A DNA stretch of 64,000 bases from assembly GCA_046348855.1 (NCBI GenBank), contig JAXMDK010000005.1, positions 62,001-126,000 of the forward strand, written 5' to 3'. This document shows positions 24,545 to 33,025 of this stretch, piece after piece. How positions within the stretch are numbered: the stretch's first letter is position 1; each line of letters begins with the position of its first letter. Origin of the DNA: TMP-24 sp046348855 (GTDB lineage: Bacteria > Pseudomonadota > Alphaproteobacteria > Rhodobacterales > Rhodobacteraceae). Below the pieces are notes generated by a model that made no database searches, was not told the origin of the DNA, and saw only the letters and a program-made list of their open reading frames with translations. A program made the position numbers and the translations under genes.

Positions 24545-25686
24545 CGGTGATGGTCGTCAATGCCGGTTCGTCCTCGGTGAAGATGGCGGTCTTTGCCGGC
24601 GGGTCCGAGCCGGTCTATTCGGCGATGGCCAGCGAGATCGGCGGCGCGTCGGCCCTGCGGACGCCCAGAGGAACGCGGGCGCTGCGGCTGGCCGATCATG
24701 CGGCGGCGGTCGCGGCGATGCTGGAGGCGGCCGAGGGCGCAGGGGTCGGGCCTTCGGTGCTGTCGGCGGCGGCGCATCGGGTGGTGCATGGCGGCGCGCG
24801 GCTGACCGCGCCTTGCCGGGTCACGGCCGAGGTCGAGGCGGCGATCGAGGCGGCGGTGCCGCTGGCTCCCCTGCATAACCCCGCCAACCTGACGGCGATC
24901 CGGGCCTTGCGGGCGCTGGCGCCGGACCTGCCGCAGTTCGCCAGTTTCGACACCGCCTTTCATGCCACCAACCCCGAGGTCGCGGTGCGCTATGCGGTGC
25001 CGGACAGTGTGGCGCGGCTGGGCATCCGGCGCTATGGCTTTCACGGGATCAGTTTCACCGCACTTGTTCGGAAAGTGAAGGAAACCTCGGCTGGAAAGCT
25101 GCCGGAAAAGCTTCTGGCATTGCATCTTGGCAATGGCTGTTCGCTGTGCGCGATCCGAAACGGGCAGTCCGTGGCGACGACGATGGGCTATTCGCCGCTA
25201 GAGGGGCTGACGATGGGCACCCGCACCGGCGCGATCGACGGCAATGCGGTGCTGCGGTTGGCCGAACTGCACGGGATTGACGGCGCGGCGCGCATCCTCA
25301 ACCGCGAAAGCGGGCTTCTGGGCCTGGGCGGGACCAGCGACATGCGCGCGCTTCATGCCGCCGGAACGGCCGAGGCGCGCTTCGCGATCGAGCATTTCAT
25401 CTATTGGGCGGTCCGCCATGCCGGCAGCATGATCGCCGCGATGGGCGGGCTGGACGCCATCGCCTTTACCGGCGGGATCGGCGAAAACGACGTGGCCGTC
25501 CGGGCCGGCATCCTGCGGGGGCTGGGCTTCGCGGGGACCGAATTCGATGTTGCGGCCAACGCCGCCGGGCGGTTATGTCTGCACAAAAAGGACAGCCGGG
25601 TCGCAATCCTGATTGTTCCGGCCGAGGAAGAGCGGCAGATTGCGCTGGAGGCAGAGGCCGTCATGGCAGGCGAGGCAGTCAGGTGA
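24541..25686 (+). CDS. ackA: acetate kinase
   Basis: This 381-residue ASKHA-fold kinase converts acetyl phosphate + ADP to acetate + ATP. Motifs: phosphate-1 MVVNAGSSSVKMAVF; HRVVHGGARLTAP; the catalytic Asp region ASFDTAFHATNP; the signature HLGNGCSLCAIRNG; and GGIGENDVAVRAG near the end. The start overlaps the permease stop (ATGA) and the stop overlaps the soeA start (GTGA), so it is tightly coupled in the taurine operon. Its job here is to harvest the acetyl phosphate made by Xsc. No phosphate acetyltransferase gene is in the block, unlike many relatives. Confidence 0.95.
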   Translation: MTVMVVNAGSSSVKMAVFAGGSEPVYSAMASEIGGASALRTPRGTRALRLADHAAAVAAMLEAAEGAGVGPSVLSAAAHRVVHGGARLTAPCRVTAEVEAAIEAAVPLAPLHNPANLTAIRALRALAPDLPQFASFDTAFHATNPEVAVRYAVPDSVARLGIRRYGFHGISFTALVRKVKETSAGKLPEKLLALHLGNGCSLCAIRNGQSVATTMGYSPLEGLTMGTRTGAIDGNAVLRLAELHGIDGAARILNRESGLLGLGGTSDMRALHAAGTAEARFAIEHFIYWAVRHAGSMIAAMGGLDAIAFTGGIGENDVAVRAGILRGLGFAGTEFDVAANAAGRLCLHKKDSRVAILIVPAEEERQIALEAEAVMAGEAVR

Positions 25687-28466
25687 ACCAACCCCGGATC
25701 GACACGTCGCCCAAGGTCTCGGACGAGGTTCGCCGAACCACCTGCTACATGTGCGCCTGCCGCTGCGGCATCAACGTCCACCTGAAATCCGGGCAGGTCA
25801 GCTATATCGAGGGCAACCGCGACCATCCGATCAACAAGGGCGTGCTGTGCGCCAAGGGCGCCTCTGGGATCATGCAGGTCACTGCGCCCTCGCGGCTGCG
25901 CAAGCCCCTGCGCCGGGTCGGCCCGCGCGGGTCGGGGGCATTCGAGGAAATCAGCTGGGACGAGGCTTTGGGGCTGGCGGTGCAATGGCTGGGGCCGCTG
26001 CGCGCCACCGCGCCGGAAAAGCTCGCCTTCTTCACCGGGCGCGACCAGTCGCAGAGCTTCACCAGCTTCTGGGCGCAGAATTTCGGCACGCCGAACTATG
26101 CCGCCCACGGCGGCTTCTGTTCGGTCAACATGGCCGCAGCCGGCATCTACACGATGGGCGGCGCCTTCTGGGAATTCGGCCAGACCGACTGGGACCGCAC
26201 GAAGCTGTTCGTGATGTTCGGGGTGGCCGAGGATCATGATTCCAACCCGATCAAGATCGGCATCGGCAAGCTGAAGGCGCAGGGCGGGCGGATGGTCTGC
26301 GTCAACCCGGTCAGGACCGGCTACAACGCGGTTGCCGACGACTGGCTGGGGATCACGCCGGGCACCGATGGGCTGCTGATCCTGGCGCTGATCCACGAAC
26401 TCCTGCAGGCCGGCCGGATCGACCTCGACTATCTGGCCCGCTACACCAACGCCCCCTGCCTGATCGACGAGACCGAGGGCGAGGAAAAAGGCCTCCTGCT
26501 GCGCGACGACCTGGGCAAGCCCTTGGTCATCGACCGGACGAGCGGCGAGGCGGTTCCTTATGACCGGCCGGGCGTCCGCCCCGACCTCGGCGCGACATGG
26601 AAAGGCTGCCGGACGGTCTTTCAGCACCTGGCCGAGCGCTATCTCTCGCCGGAACATGCGCCAGAAGCGGTTGCCGAACGCTGCGGTGTCCACGCCGCCC
26701 GCATCCGCGCGCTGGCCGCCGACATTGCCCATGCGGCCTTCGACACGCCGGTCGTCATCGACCAGCCCTGGACCGATTTTCGCGGCGAACGGCATGAACG
26801 CATGGTCGGCCGGCCGGTCAGCTTTCATGCGATGCGGGGAATTTCGGCCCATTCCAACGGCTTCCAGACCGCCCGCGCGCTGCATGTGCTGCAGATACTG
26901 CTTGGCGCGGTCGAGGTGCCGGGCGGCTTCCGCTTCAAGCCACCCTACCCCAAACCGGCCCATGCCCATCCGACGCCGCACAGCTATTTCATGCCCGGCC
27001 GGCCCTTGGACGGGCCGCACCTGGGCTTTCCGCAAGGCCCCGAACATCTGGCGCTGAAACTCGACGACCAGACCCCGGCGCGCATCGACAAGGGCTTCAC
27101 CTGGGAAAACCCGCTTTCGAGCCACGGCATGATGCACATGGTCATCTCGAACGCGGTGGCCGGCGATCCCTACCCGATCGACACGCTGATGCTCTACATG
27201 GCCAACATGGCGTGGAATTCGTCGATGAACACCGCCGAGACGATGGCGATGCTGACGGCGAAGGACGGCAACGGCGGCTACAAGATCCCGCGGATCATCT
27301 ATTCGGACGCCTACGCGAGCGAGATGGTCGCCTATGCCGACCTCGTGCTGCCCGATACCACCTATCTGGAACGCCACGACTGCATCAGCCTGCTCGACCG
27401 GCCGATCTGCGAGGCCGACCATGCCGCCGACGCGATCCGCTGGCCGGTGGTCGAGCCCGACCGCGAGGTCCGGGGGTTCCAGTCGGTGCTGGTCGACCTG
27501 GGCGGCAGGCTGGGCCTGCCCGGCTTCGTCACCGAGGATGGCCGGCCCCGCTACCGCGATTACGCCGACTATATCGTCAACCACCAGCGCCGCCCCGGTG
27601 TCGGGCCGCTGATCGGCTGGCGGGGCGACGGCGGCGCGGTCGGGCGTGGCGCGCCGAACCCCAACCAGCTGAACGCCTACATCGCCAACGGCGGTTTCTT
27701 CGTGGCCGAGGTGCCCGAGGAGGCGCGCTTCTTCAAGCCCTGGAACCGCGCCTATCAGGACTGGGCGGTGAGCATGGGTTTCTACGACGTACCGCAGCCC
27801 TATCTGTTCCAGCTTTATTGCGAGCCGATGCGGCGGTTCCAGCTGGCCGCCGAAGGCTATCACGAACGCCAGCCACCCGAACATCTGCGGGCGCGGATCA
27901 AGGCGACGATGGACCCCTTGCCGATCTGGTATCCGCCCTTCGGCGACGAGGGCACGGAGGGCTATCCCCTGCACGCCATCACCCAGCGGCCGATGGCGAT
28001 GTACCATTCCTGGGGCAGCCAGAACGCCTGGCTTCGGCAGATCCACGGTCACAATCCCCTGTATCTGCCGACGAAAGTATGGGTGGCAGAAGGCTTTGCC
28101 GAAGGCGACTGGGCGCGGGTGACATCGGCCAACGGCGCGATCGTGGTGCCGGTGGCGCATATGGCGGCGCTGAACGAAAACACCGTCTGGACCTGGAATG
28201 CGATCGGCAAGCGCAAGGGGGCCTGGGCGCTGGCGCCGGACGCGCCCGAGGCGACGAAGGGCTTTCTGCTCAATCACCTGATCGACGAACTTCTGCCAGA
28301 TCGGGGTGACGGACGGCGCTGGTCGAACTCGGACCCGGTGACCGGCCAGGCAGCCTGGTTCGACCTGCGCGTCCGGGTCGAGAAATGCGCACCACCCGCC
28401 GAGGCGCAGCCGGCCTTTCCGCCGATCGCATCGCCGGTGCCAGAGGCGCGGAGGAACCGCCCATGA
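25683..28466 (+). CDS. soeA: sulfite dehydrogenase (quinone) molybdopterin subunit SoeA
   Basis: This 927-residue molybdo-bis-MGD oxidoreductase of the DMSO reductase superfamily starts at GTG 25683. The N-terminal [4Fe-4S] site is CYMCACRCG (C-x2-C-x3-C) with a fourth Cys in GVLCAKGASG. Other motifs: FFTGRDQSQSFTSFWAQNFG, GVAEDHDSNPIKIGIGKLKA and PDTTYLERHDCISLLDRPI. The C-terminal molybdopterin dinucleotide domain has HSWGSQNAWLRQIHGHNPLY. There is no Tat signal, which fits SoeA, a cytoplasm-facing enzyme. With SoeB and SoeC it oxidises cytoplasmic sulfite to sulfate and passes electrons to quinone. The chain overlaps between ackA, soeA, soeB and soeC tie it to taurine desulfonation. A different molybdoenzyme (thiosulfate or polysulfide reductase type) is the alternative on sequence alone. 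Confidence 0.9.
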   Translation: MNQPRIDTSPKVSDEVRRTTCYMCACRCGINVHLKSGQVSYIEGNRDHPINKGVLCAKGASGIMQVTAPSRLRKPLRRVGPRGSGAFEEISWDEALGLAVQWLGPLRATAPEKLAFFTGRDQSQSFTSFWAQNFGTPNYAAHGGFCSVNMAAAGIYTMGGAFWEFGQTDWDRTKLFVMFGVAEDHDSNPIKIGIGKLKAQGGRMVCVNPVRTGYNAVADDWLGITPGTDGLLILALIHELLQAGRIDLDYLARYTNAPCLIDETEGEEKGLLLRDDLGKPLVIDRTSGEAVPYDRPGVRPDLGATWKGCRTVFQHLAERYLSPEHAPEAVAERCGVHAARIRALAADIAHAAFDTPVVIDQPWTDFRGERHERMVGRPVSFHAMRGISAHSNGFQTARALHVLQILLGAVEVPGGFRFKPPYPKPAHAHPTPHSYFMPGRPLDGPHLGFPQGPEHLALKLDDQTPARIDKGFTWENPLSSHGMMHMVISNAVAGDPYPIDTLMLYMANMAWNSSMNTAETMAMLTAKDGNGGYKIPRIIYSDAYASEMVAYADLVLPDTTYLERHDCISLLDRPICEADHAADAIRWPVVEPDREVRGFQSVLVDLGGRLGLPGFVTEDGRPRYRDYADYIVNHQRRPGVGPLIGWRGDGGAVGRGAPNPNQLNAYIANGGFFVAEVPEEARFFKPWNRAYQDWAVSMGFYDVPQPYLFQLYCEPMRRFQLAAEGYHERQPPEHLRARIKATMDPLPIWYPPFGDEGTEGYPLHAITQRPMAMYHSWGSQNAWLRQIHGHNPLYLPTKVWVAEGFAEGDWARVTSANGAIVVPVAHMAALNENTVWTWNAIGKRKGAWALAPDAPEATKGFLLNHLIDELLPDRGDGRRWSNSDPVTGQAAWFDLRVRVEKCAPPAEAQPAFPPIASPVPEARRNRP

Positions 28467-29200
28467 CTGCCCTACCGCCCCCTTCGGCCAAAAAGCTCGG
28501 CCTGGTCATCGATCTTGACACCTGCGTCGGCTGCCAGGCCTGCGTCACTGCCTGCAAGGGTTGGAACGACCAGGGCCAGGGCGCGCCGCTCAGCGACATG
28601 GACGCTTATGGATCAGAGCCTTGCGGCACGTTCCTTAACCGCGTTCACAGTTATGAGGTCACGCCCGACGACGGCCCGGCGCAGATCATCAACTTCCCGC
28701 GCTCGTGCCTGCATTGCGAGGATGCGCCCTGCGTTACCGTCTGCCCGACCGGCGCCAGCTACAAGCGCGCCGAGGACGGAATCGTGCTGGTGAACGAGTC
28801 GGCCTGCATCGGCTGCGGCCTGTGCGCCTGGGCCTGCCCCTATGGCGCGCGCGAACTGGACGCGGCGGCGGGGGTGATGAAGAAATGCACGCTCTGCGTC
28901 GACCGGATCTACAACGAGAACTTGCCCGAGGCCGACCGCCAGCCGGCCTGCGTCCGCACCTGCCCGACCGGCGCGCGGCATTTCGGCGACCTCGGCGACC
29001 CCGACAGCGCCGTCAGCCGACTGGCCGCCGACCGTGGCGGATATGCGCTGATGCCCGAGATGGGTACGAAGCCCGTGAACCGCTACCTGCCGCCGCGCCC
29101 CAAGGACGCGCGGCGCGAGGCGTCGCCGCTGGCGCCGCTGCTTGACATCAAGGCCACGGGCTTTGCCGGCTGGCTCGACCGGCTTCTGGAGAGGTTCTGA
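28463..29200 (+). CDS. soeB: sulfite dehydrogenase iron-sulfur subunit SoeB
   Basis: This 245-residue ferredoxin-like electron-transfer subunit has four [4Fe-4S] sets: CVGCQACVTACKGW, CLHCEDAPCVTVCPTG, CIGCGLCAWACPYG, and CTLC...CVRTCPTGA. This is the DmsB/NrfC pattern. ATG 28463 follows GAGGAA and overlaps the soeA stop by four bases. It passes electrons from the SoeA molybdenum site to the SoeC membrane anchor. No signal peptide is present, in agreement with a cytoplasmic complex. Confidence 0.93.
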   Translation: MTALPPPSAKKLGLVIDLDTCVGCQACVTACKGWNDQGQGAPLSDMDAYGSEPCGTFLNRVHSYEVTPDDGPAQIINFPRSCLHCEDAPCVTVCPTGASYKRAEDGIVLVNESACIGCGLCAWACPYGARELDAAAGVMKKCTLCVDRIYNENLPEADRQPACVRTCPTGARHFGDLGDPDSAVSRLAADRGGYALMPEMGTKPVNRYLPPRPKDARREASPLAPLLDIKATGFAGWLDRLLERF

Positions 29201-30087
29201 TGCATCCGGCCCCGTCGGTTATCCTGTTCACCGTGCTGTCGGGGGTGGGCTTCGGCTTTCTTGGCGCACTCGATCTGGGGCTGCTGCCGGTTCAGGGCGT
29301 GGCGGCGCTGGTCGCATTCGGGCTGGCCTACGGGCTGGCGGTGGCGGGGCTGGCCGCCTCGACCTTTCATCTGGGCAATCCGCAGCGGGCGCTCCGGGCC
29401 TTCAGCCAGTGGCGAACCAGTTGGCTGTCGCGCGAAGGCTGGGCCTCGGTCGCGGCGCTGGCGGCCAGCGCGCCGGTGGCGCTGGCGGTGGCGTTCCGGC
29501 CCGATCTGGCGCTGGCGGGCCACCTGCCCGGCTGGATCGCGGCGGTCCTGTGCGTGGCGACAATCCTCTGCACCTCGATGATCTATGCGCAGCTGAAGAC
29601 CGTGCCGCGCTGGCACCACTGGACGACGCCCCTGGCCTTTTTCGCCTTTGCGCTGGCCGGGGGGGCGATCCTGGCCCTGCCCGGCTGGATCGCGGCCTTG
29701 GCGCTGGTGGTGCTGGGCGGGGTGATGGCGCTGGCTTTCACGCTGGGCGACGGGCGGTTCGAACGCGAAGGCCAGTCACTGGCGGCGGCGACGGGGCTGG
29801 GCCCGCGGGTGCGGCCCTTCGCGCCGCCGCATACCAGCTCGAACTACGTGATGCGCGAGATGATCCATCAGGTCGGGCGCAAGCATGCGCAGAAGCTGCG
29901 GCTGATCGCGGTGGGGCTGGGCGCGGGTCTGCCCGCCCTGCTGATGCTGGCCCTGCCCGCCGGGCCGGTCGCCTCGGTGCTGGCGCTGGTGCCGCACCTG
30001 ATCGGCGCCTTCGCCCAACGCTGGCTGTTCTTCGCCGAGGCCGAGCATGTCGTCAGCCACTATTACGGGCGCGGCACCGGGGGCTGA
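29200..30087 (+). CDS. soeC: sulfite dehydrogenase membrane anchor SoeC (DmsC/YnfH family)
   Basis: This 295-residue membrane protein has about eight helices, starting VILFTVLSGVGFGFLGALDL. The conserved AASTFHLGNPQRALRAFSQW and SWLSREGW stretches are hallmarks of DmsC-type anchors, which hold the catalytic pair and reduce quinone. The start shares one base with the soeB stop (TGATG). The 3' end overlaps the convergent haemoglobin gene by 25 bp. It is the last gene of the taurine-sulfite run. Confidence 0.92.
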   Translation: MHPAPSVILFTVLSGVGFGFLGALDLGLLPVQGVAALVAFGLAYGLAVAGLAASTFHLGNPQRALRAFSQWRTSWLSREGWASVAALAASAPVALAVAFRPDLALAGHLPGWIAAVLCVATILCTSMIYAQLKTVPRWHHWTTPLAFFAFALAGGAILALPGWIAALALVVLGGVMALAFTLGDGRFEREGQSLAAATGLGPRVRPFAPPHTSSNYVMREMIHQVGRKHAQKLRLIAVGLGAGLPALLMLALPAGPVASVLALVPHLIGAFAQRWLFFAEAEHVVSHYYGRGTGG

Positions 30088-30494
30088 CCGGCCGGCGCGC
30101 CTTCGCCGGCCGGTTCGTTGACCAGGGCCAGCGCCACCCGGCGGAAGGTGGCGCGCATCCGTTCGACAGCGGGGCCGGCCAGCCCGCAGTCGCCAATCGC
30201 CCGGTCCATCAGCACCAGCCAGTCCTCGGCGTCGGTCTCGCGGATCGGCACATGGGCGTGCATCAGCCGCACATCCTGGTGGCCGTGCTTTTCGTGATAG
30301 TAGCGACGCCCGCCCAGAAAGCCGGACAGGAAGTTGAACTGTTCCTCGCGCACATGGCTGATGCCGTGGCCACGGAAATGCATGCTGAGGATTGTCGCCC
30401 CGCGCGGGTCGGTCTCGATCAGGTCGTAGAACCGGTCGACCATGGCCTTCAGGGCCGGCTCGCCGCCGATCTGGCTGAGGATGCTTGCCACCAT
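30063..30494 (-). CDS. group II truncated haemoglobin
   Basis: The protein has 143 residues: IGGEPALKAMVDRFYDLIET (helices A/B), then the family's FLSGFLGGRRYYHEKHGHQD with the EF segment. The proximal F8 histidine is in RLMHAHVPIRETDAEDWLV; the Trp after it is diagnostic of group II. Such proteins bind O2 or NO or act as redox sensors. The last 20 residues (EGAPAGQPPVPRP) are a Pro-rich tail and overlap soeC antisense. There is no clear partner gene: the next gene, 26 bp away on the same strand, ends upstream of it. Confidence 0.9.
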   Translation of the reverse strand: MVASILSQIGGEPALKAMVDRFYDLIETDPRGATILSMHFRGHGISHVREEQFNFLSGFLGGRRYYHEKHGHQDVRLMHAHVPIRETDAEDWLVLMDRAIGDCGLAGPAVERMRATFRRVALALVNEPAGEGAPAGQPPVPRP

Positions 30495-30519
30495 CGTCTT
30501 GCCTCCCTCGCTGGCCCCA

Positions 30520-32889
30520 TCAGGATTGCGGCCGGGTCTTTTTCGGGTCGTAGTGCGACAAGGTTACGATAGTGGCGGGCAGGCGCTTTTGATGTCCGTC
30601 AAGCTTGCCCACTTCGACGGCGGTTCCCGGCTCTGCATGGGCCAGGTCGATGCGGGCCAGCGCGATGTTCTGGCCCAGAAGCGGCGAGCGCATGGCCGAG
30701 GTCACTTCGCCGACCTGGGCGCGCCCGACATGGACGCAGTCGCCGTGGCCGACCGTCACGTTGCCGTCGATCACCAGCCCGACGAACTTGCGCGACGGAT
30801 GGTCCTTGCGGCGCACCAGAGCCTCGCGGCCGACGAAGTCGTCGGCCTTGGACTTCAAGGGCACGGTAAAACCGATCCCGGCTTCGAACGGGTCGGTCTG
30901 GTCGGAAAAATCGTAACCGGCGAAGATCAGCCCGGCCTCGATCCTCAGCATGTCGAGCGCCTGAAGCCCCATCGGCGTCAGCCCGTGGTCCTTGCCCGCC
31001 GCCCAGATCGCGTCGAACACCTCGCCCGCGTGTTTCGGGTGGCACCAGACCTCATAGCCCAGTTCACCCGTGTAGCCGGTGCGCGACACCACGACCGGGA
31101 TGCCGTCGGCGGCACCGATGCGTCCGACGGTGAAGCGGAACCAGCCCAGTTCCTCGACCGTCGGCTGGTGGGCCGGCGTCCAGATCACCTTTTTCAGCAA
31201 CTCGCGGCTTTCCGGCCCCTGGACCGCCAGGTTGTGAAGCTGGTCGGTCGAGGATCGGACCAGAACCTTCAGCCCGAGTTGTTCGGCCTGTTCGCGCAGC
31301 CAGATGCCGGAATAATCATCGCCGCCCACCCAGCGGAAATTGTCCTGGCCCAGGCGGAAGACGGTGCCGTCGTCGATCATGCCGCCGTGCGGATAGCACA
31401 TGGCCGAATAGACGATCTGACCGACGGCCAGCTTCTTGACGTCGCGCGTCAGGCAATATTGCATCAGGGCCTCGGCGTCGGGGCCAGTGATTTCCCATTT
31501 GCGCAAGGCCGACAGGTCCATGACCACGCATTTCTGCCGGCAGGCCCAATATTCGTCGATCGGGCCGTTGGCGGCGAAGGAATTGGCCAGCCAGTAGCCC
31601 CGGTATTCGACGAAATTGCGGGTGAGTTTCGACAGGCGGTCGTGGAATCCGGTTTCCTTGGTCATCTTCGGCTCTGAATTCTTGGTGGGGCGCAGGGCGA
31701 TGGCGCGCTTGAAGCTTTCGGCGCCCGAATAGGTGCGCACATGGATGTCGGTCGGGTTCCAGCCGTTGGCGGCGGTGGTGTCGTCCGGGCAGGCCGAGGA
31801 AACGCAGACCAGATCGGTCAGCGCCCTGAGCAGCACATAGTCGCCGGGACGCGACCAGGGTTCGTCGGCATACATGACGCCGTGGCCGTCGACCCCGGTG
31901 TTGAAATAGAAGTTCGCCGCCATCCAGCCGCCGCGCGCAGCGACGCCGTATTTGCCCAAGGCGCCATTGAAGTTTTCGGTGCAGTTGGCATGGCCGGGAT
32001 AGCCGATGTCGTCGTAATATTTCGCGGTGCAGGCCAGCCCGAACGTGTCGTGACGCCCGCAGGTGTCCTGGATCACCTCGACCAGCGGCACGAAATCCTG
32101 GTCGAAATATTTCGAATGCAGGCCGGGCATCGGATAGACATGGCCCATGGCGCTGCGGGTTGCGGTCACGTCGAGCGCATGTTCGATGCCACGGTCCAGC
32201 TTGCGGGCGGAAAAGCACTGGAAATCCGTGCATTGCCGGCCATCGACGTCGATGATCTGAAAATAGTCGCCGGCCTTGACCGTATAGGCCTCGGCAGTGG
32301 CAGAACGGACCCGCAGATCGAGGATCGGGTCGGCCAGCGGATCGGGAAGTTCGAAGCGCGCCTGCGAGCGGGGTTTGGCGAGCGTCAGGTGGACCGACAG
32401 CGACGTGGCGGTGTCCTGTGCGTCGGGCGTCATGCCCCCGCCGGGGGCGGCGATGACCAGCGTCGCATCGGCGGCCAGCGTCAGGGTTTCCTCGGTGCGC
32501 GCCGGCGTGTCGGCAGCAAACAGGCGCAGGCCCTGCGCCTCGGCAAGGTCGAGTCCCCGCGCCCCAAGCTTGCGGCGCAACGCGGAAAGCGACGGCTCGC
32601 CCGACGACAGCAGCGCCTTCAGCCCGTCGGCGCCGGAATTGCTCCGCTGGCCGAGCAGCCCGGCGTCGGCCCGCCCGTCGGCGGCGAAGGCCACGATCTC
32701 GCACGGCTGGCCGCCTTCGTCATTGACGATGCGCAGCTGGTCGCCGGCCTTGGCGGCAATGACGATGGCACCGCCGCCCTCGACCTGATAGCGCTCCTGG
32801 CCGCGCGGGCGGCCAAGGCCGACAGGTTCCAGAATCCGGCTGGGCCGGGGTGGACCAGGCACGAACGGCGGGCGCATCAGCAGCGACAT
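30520..32889 (-). CDS. DUF1989-DUF1989-GcvT-like fusion protein (probable folate-dependent aminomethyltransferase)
   Basis: The protein has 789 residues. The N-terminal half carries two DUF1989 (urea-carboxylase-associated) units. The first (about 25-200) looks degenerate (GGGAIVIAAKAGDQLRIVND). The second (about 200-385) is complete, with AYTVKAGDYFQIIDVDGRQC, CGRHDTF and the cysteine-bearing ACPDDTTAANGWNPTDIHVR. From about 405 there is a GcvT (T-protein) fold with EITGPDAEALMQYCLTRDVK, the folate/catalytic region CYPHGGMIDDGTVFRLGQDN, SRTGYTGELGYEVWC and the C-terminal barrel RRKDHPSRKFVGLVI. GcvT relatives move methylene or methyl groups to tetrahydrofolate. DUF1989 relatives act in guanidine/urea nitrogen metabolism. 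The ATG at 32889 follows GAGG. It is divergent from an EamA transporter with 136 bp between. The substrate is unknown; an N-methylated amine or guanidino compound is a guess. Confidence 0.88.
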   Translation of the reverse strand: MSLLMRPPFVPGPPRPSRILEPVGLGRPRGQERYQVEGGGAIVIAAKAGDQLRIVNDEGGQPCEIVAFAADGRADAGLLGQRSNSGADGLKALLSSGEPSLSALRRKLGARGLDLAEAQGLRLFAADTPARTEETLTLAADATLVIAAPGGGMTPDAQDTATSLSVHLTLAKPRSQARFELPDPLADPILDLRVRSATAEAYTVKAGDYFQIIDVDGRQCTDFQCFSARKLDRGIEHALDVTATRSAMGHVYPMPGLHSKYFDQDFVPLVEVIQDTCGRHDTFGLACTAKYYDDIGYPGHANCTENFNGALGKYGVAARGGWMAANFYFNTGVDGHGVMYADEPWSRPGDYVLLRALTDLVCVSSACPDDTTAANGWNPTDIHVRTYSGAESFKRAIALRPTKNSEPKMTKETGFHDRLSKLTRNFVEYRGYWLANSFAANGPIDEYWACRQKCVVMDLSALRKWEITGPDAEALMQYCLTRDVKKLAVGQIVYSAMCYPHGGMIDDGTVFRLGQDNFRWVGGDDYSGIWLREQAEQLGLKVLVRSSTDQLHNLAVQGPESRELLKKVIWTPAHQPTVEELGWFRFTVGRIGAADGIPVVVSRTGYTGELGYEVWCHPKHAGEVFDAIWAAGKDHGLTPMGLQALDMLRIEAGLIFAGYDFSDQTDPFEAGIGFTVPLKSKADDFVGREALVRRKDHPSRKFVGLVIDGNVTVGHGDCVHVGRAQVGEVTSAMRSPLLGQNIALARIDLAHAEPGTAVEVGKLDGHQKRLPATIVTLSHYDPKKTRPQS

Positions 32890-33025
32890 CGGGGCCTCGC
32901 ATGTTTTGAATGCACGGAAACATTATTTATTCGTGAGAATACTTGCCTACCCGCTGTGGTGCAAGCGTGGATATGGACGGCGAGCAAAGAATGTCGGATC
33001 AAGGGGGCGCGAAGAGGAGTTGCCG

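Noticed and set aside
25401..28277. Very long open frame of 958 codons antisense to soeA
   Set aside because: High-GC codon use leaves the opposite strand open. Its product is a low-complexity run of His/Arg/Pro/Gly/Asp without motifs, and the plus strand encodes a complete molybdoenzyme.
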